NCBI GenBank assembly: GCA_963576735.1
Contig: CAUYWD010000318.1
Span: 2,501-66,500 of the forward strand
DNA: 64,000 nt
Source: Bedellia somnulentella
Lineage: Eukaryota; Arthropoda; Insecta; Lepidoptera; Bedelliidae
Direction: 5' to 3'
The position numbers and the translations under genes were made by a program. The stretch's first letter is position 1, and every line of letters begins with the position of its first letter. The notes beneath the pieces were generated by a model. The model saw only the letters and a list, made by a program, of their open reading frames with translations. It ran no database searches and was not told the origin of the DNA. Positions 37,376-46,687 of the stretch are shown piece after piece.

Positions 37376-40300
37376 TCAAGGGTTCCTGGCACCGCGGCGA
37401 CGACGGCCCCTTCTGGTGGGGTCCGCCAACTCCCTCTCTCGTTCGGCGGCCTCCTTTGCAAGCATGACTCGTTCGCAAAAGGAGGCCGCCGCCGCCCACG
37501 CATCGGGTCTCTCCACCATAGCCGCGACCACGGCCGGCAGAGAGAGATCCGGGCCGATGACCGCCCGGAGTGCTGCCCTCTCTTCATCCCACGCTGGGCA
37601 CACTTCTAATGTGTGTTGTGCCGTCTCCTCGGGGCAATTTAGACAGTGGTGGCAACGAGCAGCCTGCTCCTTGCCCAGCCGCCACAGGTATTTCCCGAAG
37701 CAACCATGCCCGGAAAGGACCTGTGTCAGCCGAAAGCTCAGAGATCCGTGCTCTCGCTGCAACCACTGCGTAAAGACGGGGAGGATCGCCTCCACCGTCC
37801 TGTGCCCCGCACTCGGCTGACCCAGCCGCAGTGCCCAGGCCTCTAGGGCAGCTGACTCGACCTCCCGTTTGTAGGCCGCAGTCTCCCGATCCGTGGGCCA
37901 GTGGCCCTGTGTCCGCCGTTCTTCACGCCAGTGGAAGGTCGACGCGAGAACTTGCGCGTCTAACTCCCACGGCTTTGAACCCACCATTAGGCAGGCAGCC
38001 TCTCGGGATACCGTGCGGTATCCCCTTGACGCCCTGACAGCCATGAGTCGTTGCGGCGCATGAAGAAGCGCCGCGTTTGACCCTTTCAGGGCGTCAGCCC
38101 ACACTGGGGAGCCGTACATAGCCATGGACCGTACGACTCCCATATAGAGCTGCCTGCACCCGTCCCTAGGGCCCCCAAGGTTCGGCAGGAGTCTGCAGAG
38201 TGCAGCTGCCGCAACCATCAACCGGGGCCCCAAACGCTCGAAGTGAGCGCGGAACGTCCAACGGCCGTCGAGTACTAATCCAAGGTATTTCAAACTTGAC
38301 TCGACGGCAATCCTCTCGCCACCCACGACGATGGCGGATTCCCCAACCGGCGGACCGTTCCGAGGACCATGGAACCACATGGCCTCGGACTTATTCAGGG
38401 CCACTTCCAGACCCAACGACCTTATTCGGCGCACCACGTGCGCCACTCCCGCAGTCCCGCGGATGGCGGCCTCTCTGTAGGTCTTGCCTCGAGCCGTCAC
38501 TAGGGTGTCGTCTGCATAGCAGGTGAGTTGGACACCCCAGAGGTTGGCGCCGCGTAAGACCCAATCGTAGCCGATGTTCCACAGAAGCGGGCCCAAGACT
38601 GAGCCCTGTGGAACACCGCAAGACATTTCGCGGCGACCCCAACCCTCCCGAAGCGGATACGTAATGTACCGGTCCGAGAGGTACGACCCGAGAATCCTCC
38701 TGATGTAGGGAGGCACGTCATGGTACTTCAGTGCCTCCTCAATGCAAGACCAGGGCATGGTGTTAAAGGCGTTTTTAATGTCGATCGAGACCGCCAACAC
38801 CACCTCGCCCTGGGAGACCGCCTCGTCCGCTATTGAGCGGACCCGCAGAACCGCATGAACGGTGGAACGACAACGCCGGAAACCGTACTGGTGGTCCGAG
38901 AGGTTCGGACCAATTTCTTCGAGGTGATTGACGATGCGGGCCGAAACCACCCGCTCCAAGAGCTTGCCCGCCTCATCAAGCAAGACGATTGGCCGGAATG
39001 CCGAAGGCTCTATGGAGTCGGCGGGGCGCCCCTCCTTTCTCAACAAGACGAGTTTGCCCGTCTTCCACGGCTCCGGAAATACGCCTTCCTCCAGGCACGC
39101 AGAAAACAGGCCCCGAAACTTCACTTCAAGGAAGGGCTTGAGCGCCACAACCCACGCCTGCCCCGGGATTCCATCTAGACCCGGGGCTGTCTTCTTAGCT
39201 TTAAGGCGCTCGATGGCCACCGCCAACTCTGGCTCCGTCACCTCGGGAACCAGCTGGTCGTCCACCGGACGTTGCCGTTCGCATATCATCACGGGGGGTT
39301 GATGCACCCCCCTATCCGGGAACAGTGCCGAGACGACATTTTCCACCACGTGGGGCTGGAGGCTCGTCGTGAGTGGGGGAGCCCAGGGGCGGAGCCTTTG
39401 CATCGCCAGTCTATAGGGGCGCCCCCACGGATCTCTATTAAGAGCCTCCCGAAGTTCCTTTCTGGACTCTTCTTTGGCCCTGATGATAGCAATTTTCAGG
39501 GCCTTTTTCGCCTCGCGAAAGACCTCCACGCGGCGGAGTTCCTCGGCCTCGTCCCGGGGTCTTCTCCTCCTCTGTCTTTTGCACCGGCGGCGTGCCACGA
39601 TGCTCGCCTCTCGTAGGCGAGCAATTTCGGCAGACCACCAGTGCACTTGGCGTCTCGGAGCCATAGGCCCCACTCGGGGCATAGACGCATCGCAAATCTC
39701 TGTGAGAGCCTCACGAAACCAGTCCACCTCAGCACGGATGTCAATTGCTGTACCAGACGGTGCCACCCAGGACTGAACAATAGCTGCCTCGACCATAGTT
39801 TCTTTGTCCAGCCTGCTGAGGGCCCATCTGGGCCCCCCATTCGTCGACTGACCGCCTGGTAAGGTGGCTGCACGGGACGTGGAGAGGTCGTAACGGATGT
39901 AATGATGATCCGAAAACGACTCCACGTCTGTGATGACTCTCCAGCCCTTGATCAGGGCCCAGAGACCGGGAGTTGCGAAAGTCAGATCGACAATCGAACT
40001 CCCGTTATGCCGAACGCATGTGGGTGTCGAACCCCTATTTACAATGGCCACACCCGTGGCTGTAGCCCACTCTAGCACGACCTCGCCAAAACGATCAGTG
40101 GCCGGAGATCCCCAAGCCACAGACTTGGCATTGAAATCTCCGGCGACCAGGACTTGACGAGGAGAGCGTTGCAGGACTGCTGCTTCTACCTCCTGCATGA
40201 ACACTTCATAGTTGGCAAGGGTTTCATTTGGGGAAAAGTATATTGAAAAAATCACTATTTCCCCGACACGAGCTGAGACGAAACCCCTGCCTCTAACCAC

Positions 40301-40504
40301 CTCTTCCAGCAGCAGTCCTGATGACTGGCTGACGGTTATCGCCGCCACGCCATCCAGGTCCGACACCCAGTTTACCCCTGAAGGGACAAAGTATGGCTCC
40401 GAGACCACTCCTATTTGTATCAACCACTCCGCCATGCTTTGGAAGAACAAATCCTGGGCAGTGGCGCAGTGGTTGAGATTCACCTGGAGGAATCGCATGG
40501 CCAT
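37376..40504 (-). CDS. ORF2 of E10: endonuclease / reverse transcriptase
   Basis: 1042 codons from the ATG at 40504. Endonuclease with SDHHYIRY as in E5. RT with FNTMPW, GVPQGSVLGPLLWN and YADD at 663-666 (38507-38518). CHHCLNCPEETAQHTLEVC follows. Differences from E5 include VPSGV for VPLGV, LDKETM for LNKETM, KTYREA for KTHREA and CLMVGSK for CLMAGSK; none touches a catalytic residue. Confidence 0.96.
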   Translation of the reverse strand: MAMRFLQVNLNHCATAQDLFFQSMAEWLIQIGVVSEPYFVPSGVNWVSDLDGVAAITVSQSSGLLLEEVVRGRGFVSARVGEIVIFSIYFSPNETLANYEVFMQEVEAAVLQRSPRQVLVAGDFNAKSVAWGSPATDRFGEVVLEWATATGVAIVNRGSTPTCVRHNGSSIVDLTFATPGLWALIKGWRVITDVESFSDHHYIRYDLSTSRAATLPGGQSTNGGPRWALSRLDKETMVEAAIVQSWVAPSGTAIDIRAEVDWFREALTEICDASMPRVGPMAPRRQVHWWSAEIARLREASIVARRRCKRQRRRRPRDEAEELRRVEVFREAKKALKIAIIRAKEESRKELREALNRDPWGRPYRLAMQRLRPWAPPLTTSLQPHVVENVVSALFPDRGVHQPPVMICERQRPVDDQLVPEVTEPELAVAIERLKAKKTAPGLDGIPGQAWVVALKPFLEVKFRGLFSACLEEGVFPEPWKTGKLVLLRKEGRPADSIEPSAFRPIVLLDEAGKLLERVVSARIVNHLEEIGPNLSDHQYGFRRCRSTVHAVLRVRSIADEAVSQGEVVLAVSIDIKNAFNTMPWSCIEEALKYHDVPPYIRRILGSYLSDRYITYPLREGWGRREMSCGVPQGSVLGPLLWNIGYDWVLRGANLWGVQLTCYADDTLVTARGKTYREAAIRGTAGVAHVVRRIRSLGLEVALNKSEAMWFHGPRNGPPVGESAIVVGGERIAVESSLKYLGLVLDGRWTFRAHFERLGPRLMVAAAALCRLLPNLGGPRDGCRQLYMGVVRSMAMYGSPVWADALKGSNAALLHAPQRLMAVRASRGYRTVSREAACLMVGSKPWELDAQVLASTFHWREERRTQGHWPTDRETAAYKREVESAALEAWALRLGQPSAGHRTVEAILPVFTQWLQREHGSLSFRLTQVLSGHGCFGKYLWRLGKEQAARCHHCLNCPEETAQHTLEVCPAWDEERAALRAVIGPDLSLPAVVAAMVERPDAWAAAASFCERVMLAKEAAERERELADPTRRGRRRRGARNP

Positions 40505-40509
40505 TATTA
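40502..40509 (-). promoter_or_regulatory. Stop-start junction, TAATAATG
   Basis: Tandem TAA TAA overlapping the ORF2 ATG by one base. Confidence 0.82.
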
Positions 40510-42642
40510 TCCGATAGTCATGGGTTCCTCCTCAGCTCTTGGCTTTGTATTAGCCTGAGTAGAGCTTGGATGCCCTATGCCAACCCTCTTATGACCTGCC
40601 CGCTTAGTTTTGTTTGCGGCACAGGTTTTGGCTCCAATTTTGTGGCCTGCAGGCCTTCCATCAGCCGTGCAGATGGGACAGCTTGGCTTTGCATGGCATG
40701 TGTCTGCTATGTGGCCGGCCAAACCGCAGCGATAACAGAGATCGCTACGGTCAATTTGTGAGTCACATTTTGCACGGACATGGCCCACTTGGAGGCACTT
40801 ATAACAGCGTAGCTCCTTTCGTGGTAATAGCTGCACGCGCACTTCTCCCCATCCAATTTGAATATTCCCCTTCTGGAGCAAATTCTTTGCCGCAATAAGC
40901 GGGCACCTGACGTGGACTGTTGATAGCCCACGTTGCCCTTCGGTTATCCGACCAACCTTCACATCAGACTTTGAACAGTCCCCGGCGCTAGCTACGGCTT
41001 CGGCCACCTCATTTGTGGAAACTGAGTCGTCCAGACCAAATAGACGGAGGTCTTCAAGTTTCATTGGTCTAAACACAGTTACCAAGTCAGATGGAAGAAC
41101 TTCTTTTAGCCTTTTTGCGAAGGCATCGGCTTTTTCGGAGGACTGCTCTCCTGATATCTCGTATTTTCGGGCCCCTGTGATAGCTGTTCGTATCCGCAAA
41201 GGCCCGATTCCCAGACCACTCATATCAATTTGCTTCCTGGCCTGAGATAGGATATCGCCATAGTTTGCTCCTTTCTTTTCCGCCTCCGCATCAAGTCTTA
41301 CAACCACTGCCGCAGATCGTGGCGTCCGGAGTTTACGCACCTTCGGCTTTGCAGCTTTTTTCGCCATATGTTGGCCAGTAGCTACTGGGGCTGCAGGCGT
41401 GTTTTTCTGCCCTTTTTTATTTTTTCGTCGGACAACTGTTGCCCACGACTCCTCCGTGGTTGCCGAAGATGTGCTTGGTTGTTGCGACATTGAATCTCGC
41501 ACCACAACAGCTGGTCTTGACACCGGTTTTACAGCAGGTAAGGGTAAAATAGCAGGTCGTACTGAAGTTTTCCCCCCGCCCTTACCCTTTCCTTTACCCT
41601 GCAGCCTTTTTTCGGTCGTGGAAGACTTTGTAGACTGTGCAGGGTCGGTAAGCAGCTGGGCTCTCTTGTCCGCCGCTAGAGGTGGCCGTAAGCGTTTTTC
41701 GGGAAGCAATCGGCCCTCCAGAGCTTCCAGCCGAGCGTTGACCATGGTCCCTACTTGGACCATGATTTTTTGAGCTAGGCTGTCAGTAGCCTCAGAATTT
41801 AGGTTGCATCCCCGAATTTCTACCCTAAAGGCTTCTAGTTCCTTTCGGAGTGCTTCCTGCTCCGACCGGAGACCTTCGTTTGATGATTTCAAGACTTTCA
41901 ACTCGTTTTTTAGTCGAGCATTGTCATCTTGTAGCCTCCTCGTTTCATCAGTCGACGATCGTTCTAACAGAGCTTCTGTGGACTCTTTGATCGTCGACGT
42001 TGCCTCCTTGAGCTTTTTAATGAACGTGCCCTTCAACGCCTTCGAATTATGAGCAACATCCATTATTTTAGCTATCCCTTCCTGAACCGATGCTAGAATT
42101 TCAGCTGCCGTCTTTTCAGAGGCTGGTATCGGTGCCTCTGTAATTTGTGGCCTTTGCAGTCTCTTCTTCTCTTGGACAGGGTTATTCCGTTCCATTCTCT
42201 GAGACAGCTCTTCTGAGTTTTTCAGTAAGAAACTGTCTCTTTTCGCCTTTGCGAGTTCTTCACGAGCTCTGCCGACGCCAATGAACTGGCCTGTTGTTGG
42301 TGGCCTACCACGCCCTCTTTTCGCAGTTGCTTTGGAATTTGAGGAAACTGCACTGCCGTCTGAATCTGAGGCACTTAAGCCACTGCCAGCACGCCGTTTT
42401 CTGTGTAGGTCCCACAGCCTGTTTTCACCTTCCACAGTCGTATGTGAGCTCACACTCATATTTTCATCAGTAAGATCGGAGTCCGATAGTCGTTCGCATA
42501 AGTCGTTGTATCGCAAAAGATGGGTGTTGTCCCCCCCAGAATACAAGGGACGGCCTACATCAAAAGATGTAGGGAGGGATTCTCCGCCGGCGGAGCCGAC
42601 GGTACCCTCCTGGGGTAATAACTTTCTATTTTCACTCATCAT
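40507..42642 (-). CDS. ORF1 of E10: CCHC nucleic-acid-binding protein
   Basis: 711 codons, start MMSENRKLLPQEGT (beta). AKRGRGRPPTTGQFIGVGRAREE, coiled coil, LAQKIMVQVGTMVNARLE, a KGKGKGGGK linker, ESWATVVRRKNKK, and three zinc knuckles. Same organisation as the E5 ORF1 but with more than 40 replacements, while the ORF2s of the two copies are almost the same. The 5' hairpin within the first codons has one G-T pair of E5 replaced by G-C. Confidence 0.94.
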   Translation of the reverse strand: MMSENRKLLPQEGTVGSAGGESLPTSFDVGRPLYSGGDNTHLLRYNDLCERLSDSDLTDENMSVSSHTTVEGENRLWDLHRKRRAGSGLSASDSDGSAVSSNSKATAKRGRGRPPTTGQFIGVGRAREELAKAKRDSFLLKNSEELSQRMERNNPVQEKKRLQRPQITEAPIPASEKTAAEILASVQEGIAKIMDVAHNSKALKGTFIKKLKEATSTIKESTEALLERSSTDETRRLQDDNARLKNELKVLKSSNEGLRSEQEALRKELEAFRVEIRGCNLNSEATDSLAQKIMVQVGTMVNARLEALEGRLLPEKRLRPPLAADKRAQLLTDPAQSTKSSTTEKRLQGKGKGKGGGKTSVRPAILPLPAVKPVSRPAVVVRDSMSQQPSTSSATTEESWATVVRRKNKKGQKNTPAAPVATGQHMAKKAAKPKVRKLRTPRSAAVVVRLDAEAEKKGANYGDILSQARKQIDMSGLGIGPLRIRTAITGARKYEISGEQSSEKADAFAKRLKEVLPSDLVTVFRPMKLEDLRLFGLDDSVSTNEVAEAVASAGDCSKSDVKVGRITEGQRGLSTVHVRCPLIAAKNLLQKGNIQIGWGEVRVQLLPRKELRCYKCLQVGHVRAKCDSQIDRSDLCYRCGLAGHIADTCHAKPSCPICTADGRPAGHKIGAKTCAANKTKRAGHKRVGIGHPSSTQANTKPRAEEEPMTIG

Positions 42643-42993
42643 TCATGTTTTGGTAGGCAATTTTACCCTCGGCCTACCATCGAGCTTAACCCCCCCTACC
42701 CCTGCGCTAGGCACTGGACCCCCTCCAGACACTCATCCCCTCGGCACGCTGACCTTGGGATTGGGGTAATTTTTTATAGAGGTTTTCTTCCTCGCAGCCC
42801 AGACCTCAGTGGCCTGAGCCCCCGTTCCCACCGAAGTGGGCTTACGGGTTGGCCGGCAGTATCATGAAGACACTGCCGCCCCTCCATCACCAGCCGCCCA
42901 ATGTGGACAGTCGCTGGGACCGAACGCAAGACAGAACCTGGCCGACCGATACGACACAAACGCCAGGTTCTAACTTAACAACGACGCCTACTC

Positions 42994-43073
42994 GGTACAT
43001 TGGCTTCACCCCGGGCTGGATTGCCCGAGGCTACTGAGCCCCCACGCCACGACAAGGCTGTACCATGTGGGGG
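42994..43073 (-). ncRNA. HDV-like ribozyme of E10
   Basis: 80 nt, identical in all stems to E2; J4/2 CCAAT. Confidence 0.85.
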
Positions 43074-43085
43074 AACCTAACCTAA

Positions 43086-43087
<2 letters not shown>
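43074..43087. repeat. Telomere repeat spacer E10/E11
   Basis: Under three CCTAA units. Confidence 0.9.
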
Positions 43088-43167
<80 letters not shown>

Positions 43168-43550
43168 GTGGGGAAATCCTCATGGATTCCCCGCCGCATG
43201 GGGGTGCGACGGGGATATGTCAGACTTCTACTGACTAAAACCCCACGGTGGTCCTTCTTGGTGCCCAAATGTGGGGTCTCTGGGTACTCTTCAATTGCAA
43301 TGTTCCCGAGACCCCACGCACCTTATGCCTCGCGGCATTCCTTCTTTTGGGGGGACGGAACCCCCCTTTACCACTTTTGTATTCACGGACGCTCAGGACC
43401 ACCTAAGCGCCCGTCCTTCTTGGGCAGGGTTTGGTAGCGCGCAGATAGCCCCACTCTGCGCGCCTCCTGCCCGTGGAGCCCCACTTTCGGCGACGCACGC
43501 CATATGGGGGCTCCGTGGTCTAAGAAGACCCTAACCGAGGCCGCGGTGCG

Positions 43551-46500
43551 TCAGTGGTTTCTGGCACCGCGGCGACGACGGCCCCTTCCAGTGGGGTCCG
43601 CCAACTCCCTCTCTCTTTCGGCGGCCTCCTTTGCAAGCATGACTCGTTCGCAAAAGGAGGCCGCCGCCGCCCACGCATCGGGTCTCTCCACCATAGCCGA
43701 AACAACAGCTGGTAAAGAGAGATCCGGGCCGATGATCGCCCGGAGTTCTGCCCTCTCTATGTCCCACGCTGGGCACACTTCAAGCGTATGCTGCGCCGTC
43801 TCCTCGGGGCAGTTTGCACAGTGGTGGCACCGAGCGGCCTGCTCTTTGCCCAGCCGCCACAGGTACTTTCCGAAGCAACCATGCCCGGAAAGGACCTGTG
43901 TCAGCCGAAAGCTCAGAGCCCCGTGCTCTCGTTGCAGCCACTGCTCAAAGACGGGGAGGATGGCCTCCACCGTCTTGTGCCCCGCACTAGGCTCGCCCAG
44001 CCTTAGTGCCCAAGCGTCGAGGGCAGCGGCCTCTTCTTGCTGCTTGTAGGCCGCTGTTTCCCGATCCGTGGGCCAGTGGCCCTGTGTCCGCCGTTCTTCG
44101 CGCCAGTGGAAGGTCGACGCGAGAACTTGCGCGTCTAACTCCCACGGCTTTGAACCCGCCAATAGGCAGGCAGCCTCTCGGGATACCGTACGGTATCCCC
44201 TTGACGCCCTGACAGCCATGAGCCGTTGCGGCGCGTGAAGAAGCGCCGCATTCGACCCCTTCAGGGCGTCAGCCCAGACTGGGGAGCCGTACATGGCCAT
44301 GGACCGTACGACCCCCATGTAGAGCTGCCTGCACCCGTTCCTAGGGCCCCCAAGGTTCGGCAGGAGTCTGCAGAGTGCAGCTGCCGCAACCATCAACCGG
44401 GGCCCCAAACGCTCGAAGTGAGCGCGGAACGTCCATCGGCCGTCGAGCACTAATCCCAGATACTTCAAAGTTGACTCGACGGCGATCCTCTCGCCACCCA
44501 CAACGATGGCGGATTCTCCAGCCGGCGGACCGTTCCGAGGACCATGGAACCACATGGCCTCGGATTTATTCAGGGCCACTTCCAGGCCCAATGACCTGAT
44601 CCGGCGCACAACGTGCGCCACTCCTGCAGTTCCGCGAATGGCGGCCTCTCTGTATGTTTTCCCTCGGGCCGTCACTAGGGTGTCGTCTGCATAACAGGTA
44701 AGTTGGACACCCCAGAGGTTGGCGCCGCGTAAAACCCAATCATATCCGATGTTCCACAGGAGCGGGCCCAAGACTGAGCCCTGTGGAACACCGCAAGACA
44801 TCTCGCGGCGACCCCAACCCTCCCGAAGCGGATACGTGATGAACCGATCCGATAGGTACGACCCGAGGATCCTCCTCAAGTACGGAGGCACTTCGTGAAA
44901 TTTCAGTGCCTCCGTTATACAGGACCAGGGGATGGTGTTGAATGCGTTCTTGATATCGAGTGATACCGCCAACACCACCTCGCCCTGGGAGACCGCCTCG
45001 TCCGCTATTGAGCGGACTCGCAGAACTGCGTGTACAGTCGAGCGGCAGCGTCTAAAACCGAACTGCTGGTCCGAGAGATTTGGACCAGCTCCCTCGAGGT
45101 GCTCGACGATTCGGGCAGAGATCACCCTCTCTAAAAGTTTACCCGCCTCGTCGAGCAGCACAATCGGTCGAAAAGCCGAGGGTTCTACGGAGTCGGCGGG
45201 GCGCCCATCCTTTCGCAGAAGCACGAGTTTACCCGTCTTCCACGGCTCTGGAAACACACCTTGTTCCAGGCACGTGGAGAACAGGCCCCGAAACCTCTCC
45301 TCCAGGAAGGGCTTGAGCGCCACTACCCACGCCTGCCCCGGGATTCCATCTAGTCCCGGGGCCGTCTTCTTCTTCTTCAGGCGCTCTATGGCCACCGCCA
45401 ACTCCGGTTCGGTTACTTCGGGGACGAGAAGTTCGTCCACCGAACGCCGCCGCTCAATCGCCATCATGGGGGGCTGATGCACCCCCCTGGCCGGGAACAG
45501 GGCCGAAACCACATTTTCCACCACAATAGTCTGGAGGCTCGTAGTTAGTGGGGGCGCCCATGGTCTTAACCTTTGCCTGGCCATTCTGTAGGCGCGCCCC
45601 CATGGATCATCGTCTAGAGCCTCCAGTAATTCCTTTCGGGAGGCTTCTTTGGCATCATAAATCGCCAGTTTTAATGCTTTCTTAGCCTCCCGGAAAGCCT
45701 CGACAACGCGGTTCTCTTCGGCCTCGTCCCGGCGTCTCCTTCTTCTTATTCTTTTGCACTGGCGTCTCGCCGCGATGCTCGCACGTCGGAGTTGTGCGAT
45801 CTCGGCGGACCACCAGTGCATCTGGCGTCTCGGAGCCATCGGTCCCACTCGGGGCATCGACGCGTCGCATACCTCTGTGAGGGCTTCACGAAACCAGCTC
45901 ACCTCGGCACTGATGTCGACGGCCGCACCGGGCGGCGGTGACATCCAGGACTGGACGATGGAGGCTTCCACCATCATCTCCTTGTCCAGCCTGCTGAGGG
46001 CCCACCTAGGTCCCCCATTTGCCGACGCTCCACCCGGTTGGGTGGCTGGTCTGGACGTGGAGATCTCAAACCGGATATACTGATGGTCTGAGTACGACTC
46101 CACGTCTGTGACAACCCTCCAGCCCTTGATCAGGGCCCAGAGGTCGGGAGTTGCGAATGTTAAATCGACAATCGAACTCCCGTTATGCCTGACGCATGTA
46201 GGTGTCGAACCCCTATTTGCCGCGGACAATCCCGCGGCTGTCGCCCACTCTAAAACCGCCCCACCAAAGGCGTCTGTCGCCGGAGAACCCCAAGCCGTAG
46301 ATTTGGCATTGAAGTCTCCAGCGACCAATACTTGGCGTGGGCGACATTGTAGGACTGCTGCTTCGAGATCTTGCAGAAAAGTCTCGAAATCGGCAAGGGA
46401 GTCGTTCGGCGAAAAGTAGAGGGAAAAGATAACTAAATCCCCCACCCGTGCCGAGACGAAACCCCTGCCCCTTCTCACTTCTTCTAGCAGCAGCCCCGAC

Positions 46501-46682
46501 GAGCTAGTGACGGTTATAGCCGCCACACCATTTAGGTCCGACACCCAATTAGCCCTTGTAGGGACGTAATATGGCTCCGAGACAATACCCACATTAATAG
46601 ACCACTCCGCCACGCTCTGAAAGAAGAGATCTTGAGCAGTGGCGCAGTGGTTTAAGTTCACTTGGAGGAACCGCAAAGCCAT
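43551..46682 (-). CDS. ORF2 of E11: endonuclease / reverse transcriptase
   Basis: 1043 codons from the ATG at 46682 (in-frame TTG and ATA upstream overlap the ORF1 stop). The endonuclease is the most diverged of the full-length set (SEPYYVPTRANW; SDHQYIRF; TSSSGLLLEE for SRSSGLLLEE) but keeps GDFNAKS and SDH. The RT half is close to E8 and E9: LKKKKTAPGLDGIPG and YADD at 664-667 (44682-44693). The C-terminal zinc motif is CHHCANCPEETAQHTLEVC. The diverged N-half and conserved C-half suggest mosaic origin. Confidence 0.95.
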   Translation of the reverse strand: MALRFLQVNLNHCATAQDLFFQSVAEWSINVGIVSEPYYVPTRANWVSDLNGVAAITVTSSSGLLLEEVRRGRGFVSARVGDLVIFSLYFSPNDSLADFETFLQDLEAAVLQCRPRQVLVAGDFNAKSTAWGSPATDAFGGAVLEWATAAGLSAANRGSTPTCVRHNGSSIVDLTFATPDLWALIKGWRVVTDVESYSDHQYIRFEISTSRPATQPGGASANGGPRWALSRLDKEMMVEASIVQSWMSPPPGAAVDISAEVSWFREALTEVCDASMPRVGPMAPRRQMHWWSAEIAQLRRASIAARRQCKRIRRRRRRDEAEENRVVEAFREAKKALKLAIYDAKEASRKELLEALDDDPWGRAYRMARQRLRPWAPPLTTSLQTIVVENVVSALFPARGVHQPPMMAIERRRSVDELLVPEVTEPELAVAIERLKKKKTAPGLDGIPGQAWVVALKPFLEERFRGLFSTCLEQGVFPEPWKTGKLVLLRKDGRPADSVEPSAFRPIVLLDEAGKLLERVISARIVEHLEGAGPNLSDQQFGFRRCRSTVHAVLRVRSIADEAVSQGEVVLAVSLDIKNAFNTIPWSCITEALKFHEVPPYLRRILGSYLSDRFITYPLREGWGRREMSCGVPQGSVLGPLLWNIGYDWVLRGANLWGVQLTCYADDTLVTARGKTYREAAIRGTAGVAHVVRRIRSLGLEVALNKSEAMWFHGPRNGPPAGESAIVVGGERIAVESTLKYLGLVLDGRWTFRAHFERLGPRLMVAAAALCRLLPNLGGPRNGCRQLYMGVVRSMAMYGSPVWADALKGSNAALLHAPQRLMAVRASRGYRTVSREAACLLAGSKPWELDAQVLASTFHWREERRTQGHWPTDRETAAYKQQEEAAALDAWALRLGEPSAGHKTVEAILPVFEQWLQREHGALSFRLTQVLSGHGCFGKYLWRLGKEQAARCHHCANCPEETAQHTLEVCPAWDIERAELRAIIGPDLSLPAVVSAMVERPDAWAAAASFCERVMLAKEAAERERELADPTGRGRRRRGARNH

Positions 46683-46687
46683 TATCA
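46680..46687 (-). promoter_or_regulatory. Stop-start junction, TGATAATG
   Basis: First stop TGA, second in-frame stop TAA sharing its A with the ORF2 ATG: an alpha-type ORF1 with a beta-like TAATG restart. Confidence 0.8.

Larger units (their letters stand above)
36926..43073 (-). mobile_element. E10: full-length SART-type retrotransposon (beta type)
   Basis: About 6.1 kb. T-run 36926-36984 (59 nt); 3' UTR 36985-37375; ORF2 37376-40504; ORF1 40507-42642; 5' UTR 42643-43073. Sister copy of E5 and E1. The long A-tail and intact ORFs suggest a recent insertion. Confidence 0.95.
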